DNA of 64,000 nt from an uncultured Granulosicoccaceae bacterium (GTDB taxonomy: Bacteria > Pseudomonadota > Gammaproteobacteria > Granulosicoccales > Granulosicoccaceae), in the NCBI GenBank assembly GCA_937951345.1, contig CALFCF010000048.1, positions 1 to 64,000 on the forward strand. Direction: 5' to 3'. Shown piece by piece: positions 36,614 through 44,897 of the stretch; position 1 is the stretch's first letter, and every line of letters begins with the position of its first letter. Position numbers and translations under genes: made by a program. The notes under the pieces were generated by a model. It ran no database searches, was not told where the DNA came from, and worked only from the letters and a program-made list of their open reading frames with translations.

Positions 36614-37256
36614 GTTAATACCACCAGGGAGGGTATGAGTTCGGGTTACTAAACTACGACATGCACCCGCCCACTGACAAGCGGTTTATTTTGCGTTTGT
36701 GTGCGGGTTTTACTTTATTCTGGCATCAAATGACGGTATTAACGGTGATTTGCTAAGAAAATGATTGATTAATCAAGTAATTGAGGCGGGTCTGAACTAC
36801 AAAACACCAAATTGCAGTACGATTTGTTCAACAGCGATTCAACAGCCATGACACACAATATTACTTACAGACCACCAATGACGCCGACTATTTGACGCCT
36901 GATTTTCGCTTGATTTACGCGCTAAATTAAGCATTGTGCAGATGATATCTGCCTTTGTTTATCATTGATGTTGCTGTTTATGTTGTTGTTTAAGTTTGAG
37001 CCACATTGCGTGAACCCCGATGTTGCAAGAAACCTGAAGGTTAAAGCACGAACCATTTATCACTTCTGATCAACCTGGATAGTTTCTCCGGAGTATTTGT
37101 TTTCGAAGATATCTGTTGTTGATCTAGCCTACTCTATTCACGAAGGCCCTTCATGAATAGAGCAGGCTAGACGTTTGAGTCAGAGGATTGTTTTTAAACG
37201 ATTGCTTGGCAACACTGTTCGATCCTTCGTTCAACAGTATGCGTCAGTAGCGGAAA
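36614..37256. other. Intergenic between MttB-like gene and GlxA regulator
   Basis: 643 A/T-rich bases with no credible gene. It contains the long hairpin at 37123-37171 and a perfect 12-base palindrome TTGATTAATCAA at 36765-36776, about 150 bases upstream of the regulator start. The rest shows many short A/T runs typical of a promoter region. Confidence 0.5.
37123..37171. terminator. Long inverted repeat downstream of the MttB-like gene
   Basis: TCTAGCCTACTCTATTCA (37123-37140) pairs with TGAATAGAGCAGGCTAGA (37154-37171) in 17 of 18 positions, the other being G-T. The 13-base loop itself contains GAAGG/CCTTC. It lies 86 bases beyond the MttB-like stop. There is no T run, so terminator or mRNA-stabilising hairpin is inferred from position. 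Confidence 0.6.
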
Positions 37257-38846
37257 TCAATAGTTAGCATCCGGCGTTTCGCTTTTTTTCCTTGCCACAA
37301 ATTCAGTTAACGCGTCATCAACTGCAGCATCGAGAGGCGGTGCTTGATATTCATCCAGGGATTTCTTCCACAGAGTATGCGCGCGCTTCATCGCATCCTT
37401 TGATCCTTCAGATTCCCATTGCTCAAAACTATTATTATCAGCAATCGACGATCGATAAAAGGCTGTTTCAAAGTTACGCTGTGTATGATCGCATCCGAGA
37501 AAATGCTGTCCCGGCCCTACATCCTGCAATGCATCCATAGCCTGCCCATTTTCAGAAAGATCTACACCGTTGAGCAACACACCGATCATTCCGGCCTGAT
37601 CGCTGTCCATCATGAACTTCTCGTAGCCCATAACCAAACCACCTTCCAGCCAACCCGCTGTGTGTAACATGAAGTTCACTCCGGCCAGGGCTGCGGACTG
37701 CAACGTATTGGCGCTTTCGTAGGCAGCCTGAGCATCAGGGACTTTTGAAGAACACAAACCACCACCACTACGATAAGGGACACCCAGACGTCTTGCCAAT
37801 GCGGCTGTGATGTACATGACCATCGATGGCTCAGGTGTACCAAATGTTGGCGCACCACTTTGCATGGATACGGCACTGGAGAAAGTTCCGAAAACAACTG
37901 GAGCACCCGGCTTGATCAGTTGCACAAGCGCCATTCCAGCCATGGCCTCTGCCAATATCTGTGTGCAGGTACCCGCCACCGTAACCGGTGACATGGCGCC
38001 AGAGAGAATAAACGGTGAAACAACGCACGCCTGGTTGTTAGCTGCATACACTTTTGCCGCACCCAACATCGTATCGTCGAAGGTCATTGGCGAGTTGGCG
38101 TTAATGAGACTCGTCATGACAGTTTTTGGTTCGTTGGTTACAGGGTCAACAAAGTCGTCGCCAAAAGCTAACTTTGCCATGTCGATACTATCCTGCGCAC
38201 GTTCAGGCGCAGTTACCGATCCCATAAACGGTTTATCCGAGTACCGAAGATGGGCATCGATCATATCGAGATGGCGCTTGTTAACCGGCAGATCAACCGG
38301 CTCACAAAGCGTTCCACCGGAATGATGCAAATGCGGCGATTGGTAAGCGAGTTTTACAAAATTACGAAAGTCTTCAATCGTGGCGTAGCGACGCCCACCG
38401 TCAAGATCACGAACAAAAGGCGGACCATAGGCAGGCACCAAAACAACATTCGGCCCACCGATTTGAACTGACTTTTCAGGATTGCGTGCATGTTGCGTAT
38501 AGATAGCCGGAGCATTGTCTGTGATTAATTTTCGACACAGACCTTTCGGGAAACGCACACGTTCACCATTAACATCAGCCCCGGCATCACGCCACATTTG
38601 CAACACTTCAGCATCATCACGGAATTCAATACCGATTTCTTCAAGGACACGATCTGCATTGCTCTCGATAAGAGTCAACTGCTCTTCATCGAGAATACTG
38701 AATACCGGTATCTTTCTTTTAATGTAAGGCTGGGCCTTGACTGCAGAGCTGCGCGCCGCTCGTTTTGCTTCCCTTGCACTGCCACGACGCCGACTGCGTC
38801 GTTTCGCATTCAAATCAGTTACATTATTGGTTCCGTCTGTGGACAT
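37257..38846 (-). CDS. MttB-superfamily methyltransferase lacking pyrrolysine (betaine-type candidate)
   Basis: The MttB superfamily transfers a methyl group from trimethylamine (pyrrolysine enzymes) or from quaternary amines such as glycine betaine, proline betaine or carnitine (non-pyrrolysine enzymes) to a corrinoid protein. The 529-codon frame is open throughout with no in-frame amber codon, so it belongs to the second kind. Family signatures are FSILDEEQLTLIESNADRVL (about 49-68), HHSGGTLCEPVDLP, SVTAPERAQDS, LINANSPMTFDDTMLGAA, SPFILSGAMSPVTVAGT, and FGTFSSAVSMQSGAP followed by FGTPEPSM. Residues 15-34 are strongly basic (KRRSRRRGSAREAKRAAR). It lies next to a GlxA-type regulator, 15 kb from the corrinoid module. 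Substrate unproven. Confidence 0.9.
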   Translation of the reverse strand: MSTDGTNNVTDLNAKRRSRRRGSAREAKRAARSSAVKAQPYIKRKIPVFSILDEEQLTLIESNADRVLEEIGIEFRDDAEVLQMWRDAGADVNGERVRFPKGLCRKLITDNAPAIYTQHARNPEKSVQIGGPNVVLVPAYGPPFVRDLDGGRRYATIEDFRNFVKLAYQSPHLHHSGGTLCEPVDLPVNKRHLDMIDAHLRYSDKPFMGSVTAPERAQDSIDMAKLAFGDDFVDPVTNEPKTVMTSLINANSPMTFDDTMLGAAKVYAANNQACVVSPFILSGAMSPVTVAGTCTQILAEAMAGMALVQLIKPGAPVVFGTFSSAVSMQSGAPTFGTPEPSMVMYITAALARRLGVPYRSGGGLCSSKVPDAQAAYESANTLQSAALAGVNFMLHTAGWLEGGLVMGYEKFMMDSDQAGMIGVLLNGVDLSENGQAMDALQDVGPGQHFLGCDHTQRNFETAFYRSSIADNNSFEQWESEGSKDAMKRAHTLWKKSLDEYQAPPLDAAVDDALTEFVARKKSETPDANY

Positions 38847-39209
38847 AATGGAGTCAGTCGTTTCCTAATGTCGTTGCTTATAAGTGTCAGCAACGACTTG
38901 TGATAGTCGTCTCAGGTTGATCACACCCGGTGCAGGCGTTTAGCAGTCGAAATCAACGAAATATCTAAAGTCGACCAGCCATGCTGCACTCAGATCCGGA
39001 CTACAAGCGTTTACCGGTCATTTAGAGGTTTACCAGAGTGCGGTTACACGCTAGCAAAAAGAGACAGTGCGCAGTTGGACCTACTCGACTTGTTTTTAAC
39101 TCTGGCAGCCGCCACCCGGGGGAAGATAAGCGGCTGTGCTCAGCGGGAATAGAGGAGAACAGTAGTTAACAGGTACAAACGGCCGTGATACCGCCGCTAT
39201 CGAGATTAG
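38847..39209. other. Intergenic: leader/promoter of the MttB-like gene
   Basis: 363 bases with no gene seen. The inverted repeat at 38870-38897 lies just before the MttB-like start. The end near 39100-39200 should contain the transcription end of the phosphatase gene; only short G/C-rich patches (CCACCCGGGGG) are visible. Confidence 0.5.
38870..38897 (-). promoter_or_regulatory. Inverted repeat in the leader of the MttB-like gene
   Basis: Perfect 9-base arms GTCGTTGCT (38870-38878) and AGCAACGAC (38889-38897) around 10 bases, 24 to 51 bases upstream of the ATG at 38846. It could be an operator or a leader hairpin. Confidence 0.5.
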
Positions 39210-39761
39210 CTATTCATACAAACAAACGCAGGTTCGCACCAGTTCTTCCTGCATATCAGTCTGAATGCGCCGGTAATTATTCTGCCTTACAGCAGCAATA
39301 GCTTGCTCCGGTTGCATACCCATCTCAACGAGAATACGAGCAGCCATCATGCCCGTGCGACCGAGACCCGCGTAGCAATGAAAAACAATACGTTCACCAA
39401 TACGCAGTGCATGGCGGATAAGTTCACCCTCTTCAGCCCACGCATCTTCAAATGCCTGATCCGGAATACTCATGTCAACAATAGGAAGCTGGCGCCATCT
39501 GATACCTTGTGCACGCACGAGATCAGGTAGTTCCTGCAGTCGAGCTGCTTCAAGTTCATGCGGCTCAAGAAAACACACGACGCCATTCGCACTCCAGTCG
39601 ACCAGTTCCTGAACATCAATCGCAAGATTTTTTTTGTTTGGAGGCTGCGTCGATCCGATTCGAATACCGGGGCAGGCAACCAGTCCCATGCTACCCACGT
39701 ATCCGGGCACACTTACCGTGTCAATCGGGTTCGGATTATTTTTACCCAGACCAAGAATCAT
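39210..39761 (-). CDS. Dual-specificity/CDKN3-like protein phosphatase
   Basis: A cysteine-based phosphatase. The P-loop HCYAGLGRTG gives H128-C129 to R135 with the CX5R signature, and LPIVDMSIPDQAFEDAWAEE supplies a likely general-acid Asp. The long N-terminal extension of the open frame overlaps the upstream amidinotransferase, so I start at the ATG at 39761 (MILGLGKNNPNPID), giving 183 residues. The LEPHELEAARLQELPDL segment resembles the CDKN3/KAP group. Substrate unknown: phosphoprotein or small phosphorylated compound. It is 85 bases downstream of the amidinotransferase on the same strand and may be co-transcribed. Confidence 0.82.
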   Translation of the reverse strand: MILGLGKNNPNPIDTVSVPGYVGSMGLVACPGIRIGSTQPPNKKNLAIDVQELVDWSANGVVCFLEPHELEAARLQELPDLVRAQGIRWRQLPIVDMSIPDQAFEDAWAEEGELIRHALRIGERIVFHCYAGLGRTGMMAARILVEMGMQPEQAIAAVRQNNYRRIQTDMQEELVRTCVCLYE

Positions 39762-39846
39762 GCATCTATCCGTTGAGTATTGCTGTGATTTTTCGGATGT
39801 AAAAGTAGTTGTCAGCCAATTTTTACCGAGGGACTGATAGTTTCTA

Positions 39847-41004
39847 TCAGTGTTTAATCTGCGTATATCGGGTTTGTTTTGGAAAATAGTCTTCACAACC
39901 GCCTTCACGACAAACATCCGCAGTCGCACAATGCAGTCCGCCACCAAAGGGATAAGCATCGCGAAAGTCAATCGGAATAACATTCATACCCAGTTTATCC
40001 ATTTGATCCATCTGGCGCGTTTCGCTTGCCTCAACAATCACAGTTTTATGGTCCACGACCAGGCAATTCATCGAAAGCCAGACACTCGAATAACACAAAG
40101 GCGGTGGAGAATTGTGCACGGGGCGAGCCGCATCAACAATCTCCCAGTCGTTGTCGTTAAATATAGCGCGTTGTTTATCCGGCAATGGTCTGTCCGGATT
40201 ATTGATAATCAAGCCGGGGCGTAACGGAACAAACGTCGCGTCGATATGAATAGGATAAGGGTCGCCGGGAAAGTTAACGGCATGTATTCGCAGATCCGGA
40301 AAATGTCGCTGCAACCACTCCATCGCACGACGGTTGGTGGTCAGGCCGTGCTGACAAAATAGATCCTTCCCCATACGACAGATGTCCGCAGCATCAAACA
40401 GTATCTCGCGTTCATTTGTGACGAAATTCAATTCTGCCGTTCGTTTCAATCGTTCCGCTTCGGTTATCTCATCAAAATAGCCCGCTTTGTAAGATGCATC
40501 CGACAATCGGGGGCGTGGAGCCTGCTCCCAACGAAAATCAGGATCTTCATCAAAATAACGCGACAACAAGGGTTCATACGCCAGATACTCGAAGTAGCGG
40601 CAGCGAAATGACATGGCGGCCAGCAAAATTTCATTGCCGACGGTCAAAAGTACATCACGCGGCGGCATACATCCGAACATGGAGCCTGTTTGAAAGTCAG
40701 GAGTGATAACAGCCTGATTCCATTGCAGGGGTGTTGGGCGATCTACCTTTACTCCAAGCTCGCTCAATATTGCCGCCAGCTTGTCGAGCTGCTCGTTAGC
40801 TTTTTCAACGGTTTCCAGTGGCCGTGGCCCCCACATCCCGCGCATATCGCTGTCTTCGGGTACCTTGGCTTCAGAGCAGGGTTCATTTGGGGGAATACAG
40901 GTATGATCAGCCCGCCCCACGATGACATGCTTTAACGGGTCAAAATCGTTCCACGAGGATACTTTTGTGGTGCTGCCTTCCTGAGCGTTTACAGACGTAT
41001 TCAC
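39847..41004 (-). CDS. Glycine amidinotransferase-like enzyme (AGAT family)
   Basis: Amidinotransferases of this family move the guanidino group of arginine to an amine (glycine to guanidinoacetate in AGAT, inosamine phosphate in aminoglycoside producers). The 385-residue sequence matches AGAT closely. It begins WNDFDPLKHVIVGRADHTCIPP, has the catalytic Asp/His segment YPIHIDATFVPLRPGLIINN, WLSMNCLVVDHKTVIVEA, and the catalytic Cys359 in GGGLHCATADVCREGG. The reaction type is secure; the acceptor is inferred. Guanidinoacetate or a related guanidino compound could act as an osmolyte precursor. No guanidinoacetate methyltransferase is seen nearby. Confidence 0.88.
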   Translation of the reverse strand: MNTSVNAQEGSTTKVSSWNDFDPLKHVIVGRADHTCIPPNEPCSEAKVPEDSDMRGMWGPRPLETVEKANEQLDKLAAILSELGVKVDRPTPLQWNQAVITPDFQTGSMFGCMPPRDVLLTVGNEILLAAMSFRCRYFEYLAYEPLLSRYFDEDPDFRWEQAPRPRLSDASYKAGYFDEITEAERLKRTAELNFVTNEREILFDAADICRMGKDLFCQHGLTTNRRAMEWLQRHFPDLRIHAVNFPGDPYPIHIDATFVPLRPGLIINNPDRPLPDKQRAIFNDNDWEIVDAARPVHNSPPPLCYSSVWLSMNCLVVDHKTVIVEASETRQMDQMDKLGMNVIPIDFRDAYPFGGGLHCATADVCREGGCEDYFPKQTRYTQIKH

Positions 41005-41154
41005 AGTTTAAGACTCCGGCTAGTGCAAACGCGCTGCATCGGAATATTCTACAGCGCATATCTGGAAGCCGGCATGTTGCCCCAGTGTTCAATAAGCTGC
41101 AACCGGTAACGTCGCATATACTCCAGGTTGAGTCAGTTACCGGCTCCGTAAGCA

Positions 41155-43719
41155 CTATCGCTGAAGTGCACGTTGCCACGCAGCGTAGGAAGGCTTGGCG
41201 ATATAACGATCAGTAAACATCAGCGGCCGATTTGCAGCGCGCCAGGAATACCGGTCCGTAAAACCCCAGCTTTGTATGGCCTTGCAGGCGGGTTGCTCAA
41301 GGCAAAGCAGCATCACCCGTTCATATATTTCAGCTTGTTGTTCAAGCTGATCAGGGGCAGTCATCGCAACATCGAATTCAGTTATGTAAATGTCCAGCCC
41401 AAGATCGGCAAAACGCTGGAAATTTATCCTTACCTCATCATATTGATCAAAGTCTGTCCACAGGTGCATTTGAAACCCGACACCGTCAATGGGTGTGCCA
41501 TTCGCCAGTTCGCGCCTCAGCAGGTTGTACATACCATCAGCTTTAGCACCAAACCACGACACATCAAACTCGTTGTAAATCAACTCGGCATCCGGGTCAC
41601 GTTGACGCGCACGGATGAACGCTCTACTGATATACGAATCACCCATCGCCTGGTACCAGACAGACTCTCTGAACGAACCGTCTTCCTCCAGTGCTTCGTT
41701 AACAACATCCCAGATACGTACCTTACCGCGGTAGCGTGACACCACAGCGTCAATGTGTTCATTCATGATGACTTCTGCTTCATCAAGATTCATGAACTGC
41801 ACCCATCCAGGCAACTGGGCATGCCAGACAAGAGTATGCCCATGCAACACCATACCGTGCTCAATAGCATAGTCAGCAAGCGCATCGGCATCTTCAAATC
41901 TGAATCGCCCGCGCTCAGGTTGTATCCAGCCCCACTTTTGCGAGTTTTCAGGAGTAAGCATATTGAATTCCTGACCGGCCATTTCCAGATAAAGGTCGGC
42001 ATCAGCAAGCTGAAAGGATTGCAACATTGCCGCAAAACCAACCAGCACTCCACGCTCTTCAGCCAGCGTACGCAATCGTTCGCCCGAACGCAGTACGGAT
42101 GATGGCTCAACAACGGAAATCTGCAGTCGATGATCATCTCTCAACGAAGGATCACGGATATCCACCGCCAGAAAATCAACAAAATGTGGATTGTCAGTAT
42201 CGCCAATTTCAGTTATATCATCTCGATCAGTTCGCCAGAACAACGTTCGCGTGCCGTCACCATTATCGTCAAAGGTGGCACCCGGAGGCGGATTAAGCAC
42301 AGATAATCTGGGCACATCACCATCCGGGTCGACAGGCTGTACTCGCTGTCGCAAGAGATCGCCAGCTCGAATCACCGGATTATGTATACCGTTTATCACC
42401 GGCGGGAAATTAAAGCCTCCACGGTTTTCAACAGTTATACGTACAGACTGTTGTGCTCGAAGACTATCGTCTCTGGCATCTATTGCCGTAAACGTTATCC
42501 AGTGAATTCCTTCATCTGCTGGAAACGGGCTCCACCTAAAAGTACGTGTACCATCGAAATTATCAGTGAATGTTGATCGAAAAGGCAGACGATCCGGAAA
42601 CATACCCGGGACATCACCATCCGGATCACGCGGCGCTACAACAAAATCCAACGATTGGCCGATCGCTACTGTTTGATGCTCCAGCGGTTCAAAATAGGGT
42701 GCACGATTGCCAGTATTTACCTGGACCGACTCGTTTGCCGATGGTTGTTGCGTAAACTGTGCAGGCGGCGAATCCTGCTGAACACTTTGTGCACCATCAG
42801 GGTTACGAACAGATATAAGCAATTCAATCTGTGAACGTAGTGAATTACGCTGCGCATCTATAGCAACAATCACCACGCGAAAATCCCCCAACTGCCACGG
42901 AAGTGGTGTCCAGTCAAAACTGTAACTACCATTTCCCTGATGTTGAAAAGAAGCACCGGAAGGAAGGGCATGGGCAACTAACGACGGAGGTTGTCCGTCA
43001 CGATCCGATCCGATGACTGGTACATTCAACGATTGTCCGCCTGTTCCGGTAACGCTGGTCGAAGCAATACGGATTTCTGGTGAAAAATTACCTGCCACCT
43101 GAAACGCATTACCAGTTGCTACCGGCAAATTTGGAGTTTGACCCACTTGATTGTTCGACGACGGAACAACGGTTACAAATACGTTCTGGCTATAACGAAG
43201 ACTGGCATCCAACGCGTCTATGGCAACAAACAACAAACGAGTTTCACCAAGTTGGTCACCACGGGGAAACCAACGGAAGGTACGACTGCCATCGCGATTA
43301 TCGACAAACTCGGCCCCTTGAGGAACAGGGTCAGCAAACATGCCAGGTACCTGCCCGTCAGGATCTACTGGCCTAATGACAATTTCGAGTGTTTCACCGA
43401 TCCGCACTGTTGGATTGGAAATTACATCAAAACGGGGAGGTGAGTTCGCATACGCATTCTGTGTTAAAACGAACAACGCCAAACCAAAATACAAGCACAC
43501 AGAAACACATGCCGACTTTCGGCGGAACACAATGCTATCTACTGCGAAACACCGGAAATATTTTGAAAAACACAAAGTCACAATCGTTCTTCGTTTTTTC
43601 ACCCGTTTTATCGTCACCCGTTTCACCACTAAACTTATTTGCCTACACATGATGTTCATTTGTATCCTACCGGGACAACGCCACACGTAATTTCTGATCA
43701 TTGACATAATTCCGGTCAC
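41155..43719 (-). CDS. Secreted GH10 endo-beta-1,4-xylanase with four Ig-like repeats
   Basis: A modular secreted enzyme. After a basic N-terminus and a signal segment (VSVCLYFGLALFVLTQNAYA, about residues 71-90), four Ig/cadherin-like repeats of ~100 residues follow. They share the pattern PPRF-x-I-N-P-x-R-x-GE and VDPDG-x-P, then DNxDGTRTFRW and AIDAxDxSLR. The GH10 barrel covers roughly residues 545-854, with substrate motif LHGHTLVWHAQLPGWVQF, acid/base Glu675 in WDVVNEAL and nucleophile Glu781 in IYITEFDVAM. The farthest ATG gives 854 residues; a later start (for example a GTG near residue 60) would give a normal-length signal peptide. No neighbouring xylan genes are seen. Confidence 0.9.
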   Translation of the reverse strand: MTGIMSMIRNYVWRCPGRIQMNIMCRQISLVVKRVTIKRVKKRRTIVTLCFSKYFRCFAVDSIVFRRKSACVSVCLYFGLALFVLTQNAYANSPPRFDVISNPTVRIGETLEIVIRPVDPDGQVPGMFADPVPQGAEFVDNRDGSRTFRWFPRGDQLGETRLLFVAIDALDASLRYSQNVFVTVVPSSNNQVGQTPNLPVATGNAFQVAGNFSPEIRIASTSVTGTGGQSLNVPVIGSDRDGQPPSLVAHALPSGASFQHQGNGSYSFDWTPLPWQLGDFRVVIVAIDAQRNSLRSQIELLISVRNPDGAQSVQQDSPPAQFTQQPSANESVQVNTGNRAPYFEPLEHQTVAIGQSLDFVVAPRDPDGDVPGMFPDRLPFRSTFTDNFDGTRTFRWSPFPADEGIHWITFTAIDARDDSLRAQQSVRITVENRGGFNFPPVINGIHNPVIRAGDLLRQRVQPVDPDGDVPRLSVLNPPPGATFDDNGDGTRTLFWRTDRDDITEIGDTDNPHFVDFLAVDIRDPSLRDDHRLQISVVEPSSVLRSGERLRTLAEERGVLVGFAAMLQSFQLADADLYLEMAGQEFNMLTPENSQKWGWIQPERGRFRFEDADALADYAIEHGMVLHGHTLVWHAQLPGWVQFMNLDEAEVIMNEHIDAVVSRYRGKVRIWDVVNEALEEDGSFRESVWYQAMGDSYISRAFIRARQRDPDAELIYNEFDVSWFGAKADGMYNLLRRELANGTPIDGVGFQMHLWTDFDQYDEVRINFQRFADLGLDIYITEFDVAMTAPDQLEQQAEIYERVMLLCLEQPACKAIQSWGFTDRYSWRAANRPLMFTDRYIAKPSYAAWQRALQR

Positions 43720-44031
43720 TAAGCGAATACCAAAACTAATTGATTTAAAATCGATTTCTATCTTAGGTGCGTATTTTTACAGTAAGGCGGACAGCATTAC
43801 AGGGGCAGGACGGGAATTTTTACACCGAAAAGAACATTACTACAGACATTGATTTGACACCGATGCGCGTTTTTCAAACGAGACAAGAAGAGATCAATCT
43901 CGTACGACACATCTGCGCTGCGACATACACGTCAGCATTAAACAGATTGCATCGAATCTCTTGAAACGTACCTGCAAACAGTGTCAATTCTGTGGCTGTA
44001 TACTTGTAATATCTAAACAGTTGGAATTTGG
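43720..44031. other. Intergenic between xylanase and DUF445 gene
   Basis: 312 bases between divergent genes with no credible coding frame, hairpin or RNA. It presumably holds both promoters. If the xylanase starts later than 43719 the gap is longer. Confidence 0.45.
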
Positions 44032-44757
44032 ATGTTAAACAAGAACATTACGCCGAACCTGATCGCCATAGGGATCATCGCATTGAGCTTTGCATTACCT
44101 TCACCGGCATCGGAAATTGTAAGAACAACGGGTTTGTTCGCGCTGTCCGGTGCGCTAACCAACTGGTTAGCCATCCACATGCTGTTCGAAAAAGTGCCGG
44201 GGCTTTATGGGTCCGGTGTTGTACCACTGCATTTTGAAGAATTCAAAAAAGGCATTCTCGTACTGGTCACCAAACATCTGTTCAGTGACAAAGTCGTGGA
44301 ATCAACTCTGGCATCGGGCGAAACGCTGTCAGACAACAACACGAATTTCGATGCCGAGCCCTTTATACAGGGGCTGGATCTCGACAGCGCCTACGACCAA
44401 CTCAAAATGACCATTATGGAATCGTCTTTTGGTGCCATGCTCGGAATGGTCGGTGGCGCCGAGGCTTTGGAACCCATGCGTGGCCCCTTCAAGAATCGTA
44501 TGGAGAAATTTCTGATTGAGACCACCCGATCAGATGCTTTTCAAAAAGCCATCAAGGCACAGGTACATAGCATGGCCGGCAGCGACAGCTTTAAAGAAAA
44601 GGTCGCTAAAGTTGTCGAGAATCGCCTGGAAGAACTAACACCGGAGATGGTGAAAGATATCGTTCAGGAAATGATAAGACAACATCTCGGCTGGTTGGTG
44701 GTCTGGGGCGCTGTTTTTGGCGGGTTGATAGGTTTACTTACTGCGGTTATTTTTTAG
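44032..44757 (+). CDS. DUF445-family membrane protein
   Basis: A 241-residue protein of the DUF445 (YheB/YjiN-like) family. It has two N-terminal membrane segments around residues 8-50, with the conserved ALSGALTNWLAIHMLFEKVPGLYGSGVVP. A soluble helical middle follows (EFKKGILVLVTKHLFSDKVVE), then a C-terminal membrane helix WLVVWGAVFGGLIGLLTAVIF. Function of the family is not known. It is monocistronic and convergent with the DUF6134-like gene. Confidence 0.85.
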   Translation: MLNKNITPNLIAIGIIALSFALPSPASEIVRTTGLFALSGALTNWLAIHMLFEKVPGLYGSGVVPLHFEEFKKGILVLVTKHLFSDKVVESTLASGETLSDNNTNFDAEPFIQGLDLDSAYDQLKMTIMESSFGAMLGMVGGAEALEPMRGPFKNRMEKFLIETTRSDAFQKAIKAQVHSMAGSDSFKEKVAKVVENRLEELTPEMVKDIVQEMIRQHLGWLVVWGAVFGGLIGLLTAVIF

Positions 44758-44760
44758 GGA

Positions 44761-44897
44761 ACCTCTGATTTATCGCCACCGTTGCCAGCGCTGCGTTGAA
44801 ATTCGACTCAAGATACTCATGTATTACGCATTAAGTGAGCAGCGCAGAACGGCACACAACAAAGAATCAGCGTGCAGGATCGAATTTGAGAGGGGCT
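44761..44897 (+). repeat. Dispersed intergenic repeat, copy A (convergent gene ends)
   Basis: Fills the gap between two convergent stops. The core 44836-44897 (starting GAGCAGCGCAGAACGG and ending in ATCGAATTTGAGAGG) matches copy B (22741-22815, minus strand) in about 40 of its first 44 positions and its end matches copy C (55950-55980). The left part CCAGCGCTGCGTTGAAATTC resembles the palindromic halves of intergenic repeats known from several gammaproteobacteria. Confidence 0.7.

Noticed and set aside
36765-36776. FNR/ANR box (TTGATTAATCAA)
   Set aside because: The half-sites TTGAT and ATCAA are 2 bp apart, not 4, so the spacing does not fit FNR. It is kept only as a palindrome.
37257-38846. 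Pyrrolysine-dependent trimethylamine methyltransferase
   Set aside because: The frame has no internal amber codon and no pylTSBCD gene is visible in the window.
43767-43964. Plus-strand 65-codon gene before DUF445
   Set aside because: No ribosome site or family features; composition looks random.
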